Source of the DNA: Segatella baroniae B14
GTDB lineage: Bacteria > Bacteroidota > Bacteroidia > Bacteroidales > Bacteroidaceae
Direction: 5' to 3'
DNA length: 64,000 nucleotides
Assembly (NCBI RefSeq): GCF_022024235.1
Contig: NZ_CP091799.1
Coordinates: 573,001 to 637,000 of the forward strand
Below, one piece after another: positions 36,678 to 45,351 of this stretch. A program made the translations under genes and the position numbers. Under the pieces are notes generated by a model that was not told where the DNA came from, did not search any database, and saw only the letters and a list, made by a program, of their open reading frames with translations. Position 1 is the stretch's first letter, and each line of letters starts with the position of its first letter.

Positions 36678-38891
36678 TTATAGTCTTGTAACTTGCTTAA
36701 CACCTTTGATGGCACTTAATTTCTTGATCAGGGCATTAAGTTTACTGGTATCATCAAGTTGTACTACAATATTACCGGAAAAGAGGCCGTCATTACTGTC
36801 GATACGTATACTGCGCATCGTCAACTTGTCTTCTTTTGAGATAAGATTCGTAATGTTGCTTACGATACCAATGTCATCATTACCTACTATACGTAAGCTA
36901 ATGGCATATTGACTGCTACCTTTTCCGCTCCATTTTGCTTTAACTATGCGATAGCCAAATCGAGAACGTAACTCTGGGGCATTCGGACAGTCAGTTCTGT
37001 GAATCGTGATACCACCATTAACCGTTACGAAACCGAATATAGAATCGCCATAGATAGGATGACAACATTTTGCAAGTTTATAGTCTATACCTTTTAAGTC
37101 TTGATCAATAGTCAGTACGTCTTCCTTCTGTTTGAGAACTTCTTCGTTTGGATTTTCAAACTCAAATTTTTCAGCACTCACAGCCGGAACGCCATCGCCT
37201 GTTTTTTCTTTGTGCTCTTGAAGTTCGATATATCGATCGATAACAGTATTAGGATCGAGTTTTTCTTCTGCGATATCTTTGTAGAAGTCTGAGTTTTCTT
37301 TGTAACCCATTTTTTTGATCACTTGTGCAATCAGACTTTCTTCCAAATCAACCTTCTTATTCTTAAATCTTCGTTCCAGAATTTCTTTAGCATAAAGACC
37401 TTCTTTGCGTTGGGTCTCTTTTAATGCTAGTCTTATTTTGGCTTTAGCTCGTGACGTCTGAACTATTTTTACCCATTCGTCTTTTGGCTTTTGATTGCTT
37501 TGTGTTAGAATCTCAATGGTATCACCAGATTTCATTGGTGTTCTGAAACTGACAGCTTTACCATTTACCTTACCACCGATACAGGTGTTACCTATGTTGG
37601 AGTGAATATGGTAAGCAAAGTCGAGTATGGTTGCACCTTTTGGAAATTTTAATAAATCTCCCTTTGGTGTGAAAACATAAACCTCGTCTTCATAGAGATC
37701 GAGTTTGAACTGATCCATGAGTTGCAAGTCATCTTTGCTTTCCAATGCAGAACGTATGTTAGCCAGCCAACCATCTATGCCTCCTTCACTCTTGATGCCT
37801 TTGTAACGCCAATGAGCTGCAAGACCATGTTCTGCGATTTCGTCCATTCTTTCTGTACGAATCTGACACTCAACCCATTTATTTTCTGGACCAAGAACCG
37901 TGATATGCAGACACTCGTAACCATTACTTTTAGGAACACTTAACCAATCGCGTAATCGTTTAGGGTTAGGTTGATACATGTCTGTTATAATGGAATATAC
38001 CTGCCAGCATTGCATCTTTTCTTTATCAAAAGGAGAGTCAAGAATAATGCGGATAGCAAAGAGGTCATAGATACCTTCGAATCCACATTTCTGCTTTTTC
38101 ATCTTTTGCCAAATAGAGTGTATACTTTTGGTTCTTCCTTTGATATGAAATTTTAATCCTGCAGCTTTCAATTTCTCTTCAACAGGTTTGATAAAACGAG
38201 CTATATAAGCATCACGTGTTGCCTTAGTCGCATTCAGTTTATCCTTGATCATATAGTAAGCATCATGCTCAAGGTATTTAAGAGACAAATCCTCTAGTTC
38301 ACTTTTTAAAGTATACAAACCTAATTTATGGGCGAGGGGCGCATACAGATAACTTGCTTCTTCAGCTACTTGATGGCGGGCTTCTACGGCGTTAGTATCC
38401 CTAATCTGTCTCATGACGTTTACTCGGTCTGCTATCATAATCAGAATAACTCGCATATCTTCAGAAAACGATATGAGTAGATTACGGAAATTTTCACTTT
38501 CTATTACTGGGTTTTTCTTGTATAGATCATGTATGCGGACGAGCCCACGTATAATATGAGCGACGCTATCTCCAAATTTAGCTTGCATGTCGTCAATGGT
38601 ATTATAACCATTGACTACGCTGTAATAAGCAAGTATAGATAATACACCATCGCGTTTTAAGTTAATCTCATCTACAGCTATTTTTGCTGTTCTTAGAGCA
38701 TGAAGGATAGGGTTGAGTCCGAAAATGTCTCGTTGAAACTGCCCTCGTTCTAATCCTTCTTTGATGTGTTCGTATATTTTCTTTTCGTCATTTTCCTGAA
38801 GAGTGTCTCCGATGGCCTGCTTGACATGTTCAAGTAGCTGAGTTGTTTCTTCTCTCTCTTCAGCAGTGAATTCGAATTTTGTTTCGGACAT
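36678..38891 (-). CDS. relA: RelA-type (p)ppGpp synthetase with degenerate hydrolase domain
   Basis: 737 residues with the long Rel layout: N-terminal HD-like domain (about 40-190), synthetase (about 235-360), TGS (about 395-455) and a C-terminal ACT domain. The hydrolase motif HDxxED is replaced by YYSVVN (89-94), so hydrolysis should be lost. The synthetase is intact by eye (GRTKSIHSIWQKM, YDLFAIRIIL, NGYECLHITVLGP, VECQIRT). It should make the alarmone in stringent response on ribosomes. A second, bifunctional homologue elsewhere would be needed for degradation. A TAACTTTG box lies upstream. Confidence 0.9.
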   Translation of the reverse strand: MSETKFEFTAEEREETTQLLEHVKQAIGDTLQENDEKKIYEHIKEGLERGQFQRDIFGLNPILHALRTAKIAVDEINLKRDGVLSILAYYSVVNGYNTIDDMQAKFGDSVAHIIRGLVRIHDLYKKNPVIESENFRNLLISFSEDMRVILIMIADRVNVMRQIRDTNAVEARHQVAEEASYLYAPLAHKLGLYTLKSELEDLSLKYLEHDAYYMIKDKLNATKATRDAYIARFIKPVEEKLKAAGLKFHIKGRTKSIHSIWQKMKKQKCGFEGIYDLFAIRIILDSPFDKEKMQCWQVYSIITDMYQPNPKRLRDWLSVPKSNGYECLHITVLGPENKWVECQIRTERMDEIAEHGLAAHWRYKGIKSEGGIDGWLANIRSALESKDDLQLMDQFKLDLYEDEVYVFTPKGDLLKFPKGATILDFAYHIHSNIGNTCIGGKVNGKAVSFRTPMKSGDTIEILTQSNQKPKDEWVKIVQTSRAKAKIRLALKETQRKEGLYAKEILERRFKNKKVDLEESLIAQVIKKMGYKENSDFYKDIAEEKLDPNTVIDRYIELQEHKEKTGDGVPAVSAEKFEFENPNEEVLKQKEDVLTIDQDLKGIDYKLAKCCHPIYGDSIFGFVTVNGGITIHRTDCPNAPELRSRFGYRIVKAKWSGKGSSQYAISLRIVGNDDIGIVSNITNLISKEDKLTMRSIRIDSNDGLFSGNIVVQLDDTSKLNALIKKLSAIKGVKQVTRL

Positions 38892-38915
38892 AAGCTTTTT
38901 ATGGTTTGTTTTCTA

Positions 38916-38923
38916 CAAAGTTA
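38916..38923 (-). promoter_or_regulatory. -7 promoter box of relA
   Basis: TAACTTTG on the minus strand, 24 bp before the relA ATG. Confidence 0.4.
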
Positions 38924-39124
38924 CTTAAAATTTTGAATATAGGCTCTATTTTTTAAACATTTAACTTGCTTTATTAGATAAGAACATCGCGAATTCAGAA
39001 ATGTATGGAATAATTTCTATTTAAACATGATGATATGTGGATTTCATTTAATTTTGAGTTATTTGGTTGAAGCTGGTATTATCTTTGAAAAAGAGTTAAA
39101 ACCTATAATTTGTAACGATATAGC

Positions 39125-39155
39125 TTGCTTTTTATTTTATTTTTATATATATTTG
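39125..39155 (+). promoter_or_regulatory. Promoter of the 36-codon gene
   Basis: TTG (39125-39127), exactly 20 bp, then TATATTTG (39148-39155), one of the best matches to the Bacteroidetes consensus in the window. A 5' leader of about 80 nt would precede the ATG at 39242. The gap 38924-39124 shows nothing else. Confidence 0.65.
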
Positions 39156-39241
39156 CAGCAAACTTAAGTAGAGCGAAAATATAAACAATAATTCATTTAC
39201 TCACATACATTTAATATTAACTCATTTTAATCGTTTACATC

Positions 39242-39352
39242 ATGAAAATTAATGACTCAAAAAAGCAAGTTATCTTCAAGGATTACTCAAAAGTTCATAC
39301 AAAAAAAGAATGTTTAGAAGAGAAACTTGGTGGAGAAATCTGGTACAATTAA
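39242..39352 (+). CDS. Short peptide gene, 36 residues
   Basis: Starts MKINDSKKQV and ends KLGGEIWYN. The peptide is charged and has no signal sequence or membrane helix. Support for a real gene: a consensus promoter, a terminator 75 bp after the stop, and a second mini-frame that ends in the same way. The end resembles a double-Gly leader (CLEEKLGG) followed by a five-residue tail EIWYN; this reading is speculative. No transporter or modifying enzyme is adjacent. It could be a small regulatory peptide or a translated sRNA. Family not recognised. Confidence 0.5.
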   Translation: MKINDSKKQVIFKDYSKVHTKKECLEEKLGGEIWYN

Positions 39353-39358
39353 AGTACT

Positions 39359-39388
39359 ATGAAACCTAAATCGCTATGGTACAACTGA
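39359..39388 (+). other. Nine-codon mini-frame with the same C-terminus
   Basis: ATG-started frame encoding MKPKSLWYN, seven bases after the stop of the 36-codon gene. It ends in LWYN as the first ends in IWYN; the DNA around both ends is partly duplicated. Too short to support as a gene on its own. Confidence 0.3.
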
Positions 39389-39426
39389 TAAAGGAAATTA
39401 AACTTCAACTTTAAGGATCTAAAAAA

Positions 39427-39460
39427 GGGGCTTTGATATCAATAATCAAGCCCCTTTTTG
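39427..39460. terminator. Bidirectional terminator between the short peptide gene and DUF4301
   Basis: ggggctttgat and atcaagcccc pair with one bulge; T-run on the plus strand and U-run on the minus strand. Confidence 0.75.
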
Positions 39461-39467
39461 TATTGTT

Positions 39468-40997
39468 TTATGCTTTGCCTTGATGAGCGTCTCTTAGTAA
39501 GTCGTTGACAGTTTTTACTGGGTTGAATGTGCTTAAAGGCACTTCTACAAATACTGTGTTCCAGTCGCTCATGCTACCATTCCAAAGTCCTGGCAACTCT
39601 AGTGCTTTCAGTTGTTTGCCATTCTTACTCTTACTGCTGATAAACCCTGTCGTTTCATCTACGTATTTTGGCAAATCAAACTTATTACCTTTGTAGTCTT
39701 TTGTAGCACAAACCAAATCTACCGGGTTGAAATGAGTGCCGTTTTTAAACATTTTAAGGTATTCTTCGTTATTTTGATCAATCTGAGAAGATTCAAGAAT
39801 CTGTAAGCTGATAGTACCGTCTTGATTGTATGTAAGGAACGGACCACCGCCAGGTTCACCTACATTTTTAACGACACCGCATACACGCATTGGTCGGTTA
39901 AGCTTTTTCCGTAAGTAGATGACTAAATCTGCATCTTCTAATTCTTTAATATCTGTTCTTCTGCAGCATAGATCGCGCTGAATAAAGCGAATAATTTCTT
40001 CAAGTTTATCGTGGTTATAGCTACCACTATCGAGAATTTGAAGATATTCAAAAGCTTTTTTCTGCAATGAGATAAGTACACCTGCAATAACCTGTTTCCA
40101 AGTTACGGTATCTTGCTTCAGTCTGTCTGGAACAACATTGTCGATATTCTTAATGAATATGACGTCGGCATCAATAGCATTTAGATTCTCGATAAGTGCG
40201 CCATGGCCACCTGGACGGAACAAAAGTGAGCCGTCTTCGTTACGGAATGGAGTATTATCCTCATTGGCAGCTATAGTATCGGTACTAGCTTTTTGTTCAG
40301 AAAAAGAAATATTATATTTGATGCCAAACTTCTTCTCATAGATAGGAGCTTTGTCTGCTACCATTTTTTCGAAAAGTTCTAAATGGTCATGACTAACGGT
40401 GAAGTGTATATTTGCTTCCCCGTTTGAATTTGCATAAAGTGCAGCTTCTACTAGATGTTCTTCCATAGGTGTACGTACTTCATTCTCATCATATTCATGG
40501 AATTGCAGTAGACCCTTTGGCAATTGACCATAGTTTAGGCCTTTGGCTTCAAGCAAATTAGCTATAATATTTTTAAAATTGCCTTCACTGATAAGTTCTT
40601 CGATATGCTTGCCATTTTCATTCTTCACGCATTGAGCATCAAGAGCTTTGTAGAAAGCAAACTTCTTAATATTATTAAAGAAATTTTTTTCGAAATCTGT
40701 AGTTGGAACGTTATAGTCAGCACTTAAGAATTCAAATAGATTCTTAAACATACGGCTTGCTGCACCTGAAGCAGGTACAAATTTCAGAATTTTGTGTCCT
40801 TCGTTCTTGTAGTCTTCCCATGTGCTGATATATGCCTTCTGTTCTGCATCAGCAGGAGCTATAATGCCTTTGTTGATAGCTGCGGCACCTTCAAGCTTTA
40901 AAAAGGGAAAACCTGTTTTAAACTGGTTGAGTTGCTTTTCAAGTTTGGCTTCAGAGATACCTCTAGCCTTGATTTGGTCTAAATCTTGTTGATTCAT
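39468..40997 (-). CDS. DUF4301 protein
   Basis: 509 residues from the ATG at 40997 (MNQQDLDQIKARGISEAKLE); the longer frame to 41042 would start ahead of the promoter box. The blocks KFVPASGAASRMFKNLFEFL (near residue 74), ENDTPFRNEDGSLLFRPGGHGALIENLN (near 245) and GEPGGGPF match DUF4301, a Bacteroidetes family with nucleotidyltransferase-like PGG and GGHGAL loops, whose substrate is unknown. Cytosolic by composition. A TACATTTG box lies 32 bp upstream. Confidence 0.85.
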   Translation of the reverse strand: MNQQDLDQIKARGISEAKLEKQLNQFKTGFPFLKLEGAAAINKGIIAPADAEQKAYISTWEDYKNEGHKILKFVPASGAASRMFKNLFEFLSADYNVPTTDFEKNFFNNIKKFAFYKALDAQCVKNENGKHIEELISEGNFKNIIANLLEAKGLNYGQLPKGLLQFHEYDENEVRTPMEEHLVEAALYANSNGEANIHFTVSHDHLELFEKMVADKAPIYEKKFGIKYNISFSEQKASTDTIAANEDNTPFRNEDGSLLFRPGGHGALIENLNAIDADVIFIKNIDNVVPDRLKQDTVTWKQVIAGVLISLQKKAFEYLQILDSGSYNHDKLEEIIRFIQRDLCCRRTDIKELEDADLVIYLRKKLNRPMRVCGVVKNVGEPGGGPFLTYNQDGTISLQILESSQIDQNNEEYLKMFKNGTHFNPVDLVCATKDYKGNKFDLPKYVDETTGFISSKSKNGKQLKALELPGLWNGSMSDWNTVFVEVPLSTFNPVKTVNDLLRDAHQGKA

Positions 40998-41029
40998 ATG
41001 AGTTAGTTTAATGATCAATGTTTTCGCTA

Positions 41030-41037
41030 CAAATGTA
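41030..41037 (-). promoter_or_regulatory. -7 promoter box of the DUF4301 gene
   Basis: TACATTTG on the minus strand, 32 bp before the chosen ATG at 40997; it supports that start over the one at 41042. Confidence 0.4.
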
Positions 41038-41108
41038 GACATTTTTTTTAAAAATAGAATGATAAAACCTAGAAATATTCAGTCAAAAAGTAAAAATGGT
41101 AAAAATTT

Positions 41109-41885
41109 TTATTTATGCCAAAGAATTTCTTCTACATTCATTCCTTCTGCAAATCGATTTAGGTCAACCCAATTCCATATACCAGGTATTCTACCTTTTC
41201 TGGAAAATTGCCATATGTCATAGGTTGGTTCTCCAGGCAAGACAGGTTTGCCACTATAGCTGGCAATAAAGTGTAAGTATTCATCAAATTCAGGTGATAA
41301 ATAATCTTTATAGTACGAGGCGCTGCAATAGATAATAGGCTGTACACCATATATCATTTCGCAAGCGCGAATAAAGCCTTTCAGATGGGATTGTATCTGA
41401 CTGCGACTCCAACCAAAAGTTCCATCATCCTCGACGTCTATAACAGGTCTTAAATCTTGTTCGCTTTTATTGATAACATGATAAAAATGAAGGAATTGTA
41501 GTTCTCCTAGTGAACCTTTACTTAGGAAATGATATGATCCAACTTTGAATCCATGTTTGCGGGCATTCTTGATGTTTTCCTCGTAGCAGGGATCATTAAG
41601 TGTCAGTCCTTCAGTAGCCTTGATATAAATAAACTGAATATGTGTGTTCTTTTTCAACTCATCCCATCTTATTTTTCCTTGATGACGTGATATATCGATA
41701 CCATCGTAGTCTCCAGAATAGCTTCCACTTGTTTGATCTTGGTAAGGCCATTTTTTATCGTATCTTATTTCGGTTATAAAATTCCAGGGTGCGATATAAA
41801 ATGTAAAGAATATTAAAGCCAAAATTATAAAAGTGGCAGTGTATATCTTTTCTTTATTTGTTTTCTTTTTTCTTTTTTTGTTCAT
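41109..41885 (-). CDS. GH25 lysozyme-like muramidase, membrane anchored
   Basis: 258 residues. A lysine-rich cytosolic start (KKRKKKTNKEK) and one membrane helix (about 15-33) are followed by a GH25 barrel. The family marks are YDGIDISRHQGKIRWDEL near residue 60 (catalytic-site Asp), FIYIKATEGL, KVGSYHFL and PVIDVEDDGTFG near 145 (Asp/Glu pair). It would cut the glycan of peptidoglycan on the periplasmic side, with a role in wall remodelling. It sits behind a terminator-like hairpin, so it may be expressed by read-through from the 77-residue gene or from its own start. Confidence 0.9.
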   Translation of the reverse strand: MNKKRKKKTNKEKIYTATFIILALIFFTFYIAPWNFITEIRYDKKWPYQDQTSGSYSGDYDGIDISRHQGKIRWDELKKNTHIQFIYIKATEGLTLNDPCYEENIKNARKHGFKVGSYHFLSKGSLGELQFLHFYHVINKSEQDLRPVIDVEDDGTFGWSRSQIQSHLKGFIRACEMIYGVQPIIYCSASYYKDYLSPEFDEYLHFIASYSGKPVLPGEPTYDIWQFSRKGRIPGIWNWVDLNRFAEGMNVEEILWHK

Positions 41886-41887
41886 TG

Positions 41888-41925
41888 CAAAAAAAGCACC
41901 AGATTAGCTTTGTAACCTAGTGCTT
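41888..41925 (-). terminator. Terminator of the 77-residue protein gene
   Basis: Minus-strand arms AAGCACTAGGTTA and TAATCTGGTGCTT with two G-U pairs, followed by TTTTTTT. The GH25 ATG lies immediately beyond it. Confidence 0.65.
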
Positions 41926-41958
41926 CATATTATGTATTAATATTATTTCCTATTGTTT

Positions 41959-42192
41959 TTATTCAGCGTCTGCAGAATCTACAGCATCGAAGCCATTTGT
42001 GCTGTTGTTAGCCATGATTTCACGAATGTTAAGCTCATGGTTGCCGTTTGCCTCCAAGTGCTCTTTAAACTCTTCCCAACCTTCTTCCTCTTCTGGAGCG
42101 TGTTCAAATGGAAGTGCTTTATATTTAAATTCACAAATAGCCCAACCGACAAGGGCTACAACGATAAGTCCGATAACAATTTCTAATCCCAT
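41959..42192 (-). CDS. Small membrane-anchored acidic protein
   Basis: 77 residues: one N-terminal membrane helix (about 3-19, ending in WAICEFKYK) and an acidic tail with EEEEGWEEFKEHLEANGNHE. A TAATTTTG box upstream and a terminator downstream define it as a separate unit between recQ and the GH25 gene. No family recognised; the tail would face the cytosol if the basic flank (FKYK) follows the positive-inside rule. Confidence 0.6.
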   Translation of the reverse strand: MGLEIVIGLIVVALVGWAICEFKYKALPFEHAPEEEEGWEEFKEHLEANGNHELNIREIMANNSTNGFDAVDSADAE

Positions 42193-42214
42193 AATATTTA
42201 TTTTTTCTGTAGTG

Positions 42215-42222
42215 CAAAATTA
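42215..42222 (-). promoter_or_regulatory. -7 promoter box of the 77-residue protein gene
   Basis: TAATTTTG on the minus strand, 22 bp before the ATG. Confidence 0.4.
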
Positions 42223-42262
42223 ATAGTAAAAAATGAAATAACCAAATTTATCTTTGGTTTGT

Positions 42263-44191
42263 TTATGATTCTTTGAGATATTTCTTGATGGCGTCAATGA
42301 ATATCTGTCCATATTTTTTTGTTTTGTATTCACCTACGCCATCGATAGCTCCAAACTGTTCGATTGTTGTTGGTTTGATAGTAGCCAGAGTGTGTAGCAC
42401 TTTATCATTAAGGACGATATATGCTGGATAGCCTTGTTCTTGGGCCAAATCCAGTCGTAGCTGTCTTATTCTTTGGAACAGAGCGTTGTCTTCTTGTAGT
42501 CCAAGTTGTGCGATAAGTTCTGTAGATTTCATATTGCCGTTGGTAATTTTGGTTCTAGCGATATTCATTCTTGTAGAACTTTCAATTTGGGCTTTTAAGC
42601 CTAATTGGACTGCACTAAGATGTGCTTTCGGTACACCTTTAGTGGCAGAAGAATGTTTGTTGGGTGCATACTCTGTACTTCTGTCAATGACAGCTAGTTG
42701 TACTTTTCGTTTTCCACGTAAAACATCCCAACCTAATGATGTGATTTTAAGTGCATTATGTTGATTGTAAGCAATTTCAGTAAATCCCATTTGCATCATC
42801 TGCAGAATATAGTCTTGCCAGTCATCACTGCTGGTTTCTTTACCAACGCCAAAGGTCGGCAACTGGTCGTAATGCAAACGCATCACGGTGCTGCTATGTA
42901 GTCCTCTTAATATCTCGATACATGTGCTGACACCGCACATCTCGTTTGTACGTGCAACAGCGCTAAGTGCTTTTTGTACAATAACAGTGCCTTCAAACTT
43001 TTGTGGTGGATTTTCGCAGATATCGCAGTGCTTACATTCGTGTGCAGTTTGCTCACCAAAGTAGTTGAGAAGTATGCGTCGACGACATACTTGAGCTTCT
43101 GCATACTCTTGCATTCTTTTTAATTTTTCCATATTAATGCCTTGCTGTCCGCTATCTTCTGCAAATTTTCGTAACTGAATGATATCGGCAAGACTATAGA
43201 AGAGTACTGTTTCTGCAGGAGCACCGTCGCGCCCAGCTCTACCGATTTCCTGATAAAAACTTTCGATGCTTTTGGGCAAATTATAATGTACTACCCATCT
43301 TACATTACTTTTGTCGATACCCATACCGAAGGCTATAGTTGCACATACCACTTGTATTTGATCCATCTTGAATCCTTCTTGAATTCGAGCTCTCTCTTGT
43401 GTGCTCATACCTGCGTGATAGGCTTCACAATTGATGCCGGTAGAAGCAGATAGTTCTTCTGCAACTTTTTCAGCATTTTTGCGTGAAAGGCAGTAGATGA
43501 TGCCAGCTTCGCCAGGGTGTCGTTGCATTAAACGAGAAATGTATTGCAGTTTTTCTTTTTTGCGATAACCTCGCTTTACGGCAAGTGACAAATTAGGTCG
43601 GTCAAAACTGCTGATGAAGGTTCTGCCGTTTAGATGAAGTAGTTTTACGATATCCTGTCGGGTCAGTTTGTCGGCAGTTGCTGTAAGTGCCATGACCGGT
43701 ATTCCGGGGAAACTTTCGTGAATGATTCCCAGATTAGCATATTCTGGTCTGAAGTCATGTCCCCATTGGCTGATACAGTGAGCCTCGTCTATCGCAAATA
43801 AAGAAATCTTAATACTTTTAAATAGATAAGGAATTTCGCTCAATAGCTTTTCTGGTGAAACGTAGATCAATTTGAGGTCACCAGATAAGCATCTGCGTCG
43901 AATTATTGTTTCTTCTTCAGGGTTATTCTCTGAATTGAGAGCTTCTGCAGGGATACCGTTGGCTTTAAGAGCTTCTACTTGATCGTGCATCAGCGAAATG
44001 AGAGGTGATACAATGACAGCTGTTCCAGGCATAGCCAATGCTGGAATTTGGTAACACAGACTTTTACCGCCACCAGTAGGCATCAAAACAAAACAGTCTT
44101 TGCCTGCCATTACCTCATTGATAATATCTTCCTGATTTGGTCGGAAAGAATCATATCCGTAATATTTCTTTAATATCTCCTTGGGAGTCAT
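42263..44191 (-). CDS. recQ: ATP-dependent DNA helicase RecQ
   Basis: 642 residues. Walker A is MPTGGGKSLCYQIP (37-50), followed by the DEAH box AIDEAHCISQWGHDFRPEY near 133, motif VI with QEIGRAGRDG near 327, the zinc cluster CRRRILLNYFGE...CKHCDIC, a winged-helix RQC domain and a C-terminal HRDC domain near residue 560-640. This is the complete RecQ order. It unwinds 3'-5' in recombination and fork repair. It is the last housekeeping gene before the defence island. Confidence 0.96.
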   Translation of the reverse strand: MTPKEILKKYYGYDSFRPNQEDIINEVMAGKDCFVLMPTGGGKSLCYQIPALAMPGTAVIVSPLISLMHDQVEALKANGIPAEALNSENNPEEETIIRRRCLSGDLKLIYVSPEKLLSEIPYLFKSIKISLFAIDEAHCISQWGHDFRPEYANLGIIHESFPGIPVMALTATADKLTRQDIVKLLHLNGRTFISSFDRPNLSLAVKRGYRKKEKLQYISRLMQRHPGEAGIIYCLSRKNAEKVAEELSASTGINCEAYHAGMSTQERARIQEGFKMDQIQVVCATIAFGMGIDKSNVRWVVHYNLPKSIESFYQEIGRAGRDGAPAETVLFYSLADIIQLRKFAEDSGQQGINMEKLKRMQEYAEAQVCRRRILLNYFGEQTAHECKHCDICENPPQKFEGTVIVQKALSAVARTNEMCGVSTCIEILRGLHSSTVMRLHYDQLPTFGVGKETSSDDWQDYILQMMQMGFTEIAYNQHNALKITSLGWDVLRGKRKVQLAVIDRSTEYAPNKHSSATKGVPKAHLSAVQLGLKAQIESSTRMNIARTKITNGNMKSTELIAQLGLQEDNALFQRIRQLRLDLAQEQGYPAYIVLNDKVLHTLATIKPTTIEQFGAIDGVGEYKTKKYGQIFIDAIKKYLKES

Positions 44192-44213
44192 TATTGCTTT
44201 TTTTGTCGAATTG

Positions 44214-44221
44214 CAAAGATA
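44214..44221 (-). promoter_or_regulatory. -7 promoter box of recQ
   Basis: TATCTTTG on the minus strand, 22 bp before the recQ ATG. Confidence 0.5.
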
Positions 44222-44520
44222 CTTATTTTTTTGTGATAATATGATATGTTTCCTTAATTATGTGCGGAGTTTTGCCTAAATACTTTGTTTATTTCAAGTT
44301 TTCGTGTAGATAGAATTATGATTTAGAAATAATGTAATAAGCGATCAAGTTGGAATCTTTTGAATTAAATTGACAGGAAGTGCTTCGTGGCTTGCATATT
44401 TGGAGTTTGATATGTTGTATGCCTCAAATATTCAAATTTTCGCAGTTTTATGTAAATACTTGATATATAGTATATTATCCTTTTTTTTGTTTTGGCGATT
44501 TGACAAGATGTTTGATCAAA

Positions 44521-44618
44521 GCATAGGTTTTACGGCTTAAAACCATAAGGTTTATGTTGTAAAACCATAGTAGTTATCAGTTAAATGTATGCTTTTACCC
44601 ATCAATAACTATGGTTTT
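44521..44618. repeat. Imperfect repeats built on aaaaccata
   Basis: aaaaccata occurs twice in direct order (starting near 44539 and 44561), and the second copy continues as aaaaccatagtagttat (44561-44577). This is mirrored by ataactatggtttt at 44605-44618, giving an inverted repeat with a 3-bp insertion. Followed 50 bp later by the 17-nt motif. Function unknown. Confidence 0.6.
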
Positions 44619-44667
44619 GTCGCAAGTGCATGTGTGGTGTAGTGGTGGAATGTAAATAGGGTAGACC

Positions 44668-44684
44668 AAAAGTTGAATATTTCG
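44668..44684 (+). repeat. 17-nt intergenic motif, copy 2
   Basis: AAAAGTTGAATATTTCG, relative of the motifs at 3718 and 57957. As at 3718, it lies just behind a cluster of short repeats. Confidence 0.5.
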
Positions 44685-44862
44685 AGCTAGATTGCAATTT
44701 TCGTAGATCTCACTTTTTTGCTATTTTATTTAACAAATGACCATAATGAACTTTGATATAATTTTCTCGCAAAGACGCAAAGTATAGAAGTAAGAAGTAG
44801 TAGGGAAGTAAGGTAAAGAGATATAGTTGTATTAAAAGTATAAAATGACTAAGAAAAGAAAA

Positions 44863-45001
44863 ATTTGTTTAGCAAAATTCTTCATCTCTTTCTAAGAGAC
44901 GGATATTGAGTACAAAGGTACTCTTTTTTTTGCAAAATGCACATTTTTATGCCCAAAAAACGGGGTTTAGTCATAGTTTATTTATCATTTGTTTAGCAAA
45001 A
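44863..45001. repeat. 15-bp direct repeat at the island edge
   Basis: atttgtttagcaaaa occurs at 44863-44877 and again at 44987-45001. Between them lies one arm of the 18-bp inverted repeat. Confidence 0.6.
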
Positions 45002-45072
45002 CGCATCATGTCATCCTTGTAAACGCTTGTATATCAGAGTCTTTTTACTTTGCTCCGTCTCTTAGAAAGAGA
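44885..45072. repeat. 18-bp perfect inverted repeat at the island edge
   Basis: tctctttctaagagacgg (44885-44902) and its exact reverse complement at 45055-45072, 152 bp apart. Each arm is also a small palindrome (TCTCTT-3 nt-AAGAGA). The long gap 44192-45351 shows no gene that I can support; it carries this repeat, the 15-bp direct repeat and the two repeat entries above. Confidence 0.75.
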
Positions 45073-45351
45073 CGAATGGAGTTCAATCCATTTTGTGTTT
45101 CAATCGAGTCGCGGATATTCTCGATAAAGACCACCAAAAGCCGTAAGGCAAAAAATGAATAATAATTGAGCTCCCTTGCTGTGTAAAAAGGGCTTGGTCG
45201 CCTGTCGAGACACAGTCGGGGAGTTCTGTTTTTATGTAGACATGAGTACAACATTTTCACAAACTGGGAAGGGAATGCTTTTAAGAAAAAAGATAGATGT
45301 GGCAATAGGGTAGTCCTGGTTATGATGTGAAATCATGCTGAACAGAATATT

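Noticed and set aside
45045..45305. 86-codon minus-strand frame in front of the methyltransferase
   Set aside because: It spans the edge repeat, has no promoter box or terminator, and its composition does not resemble a folded protein. Left as intergenic.
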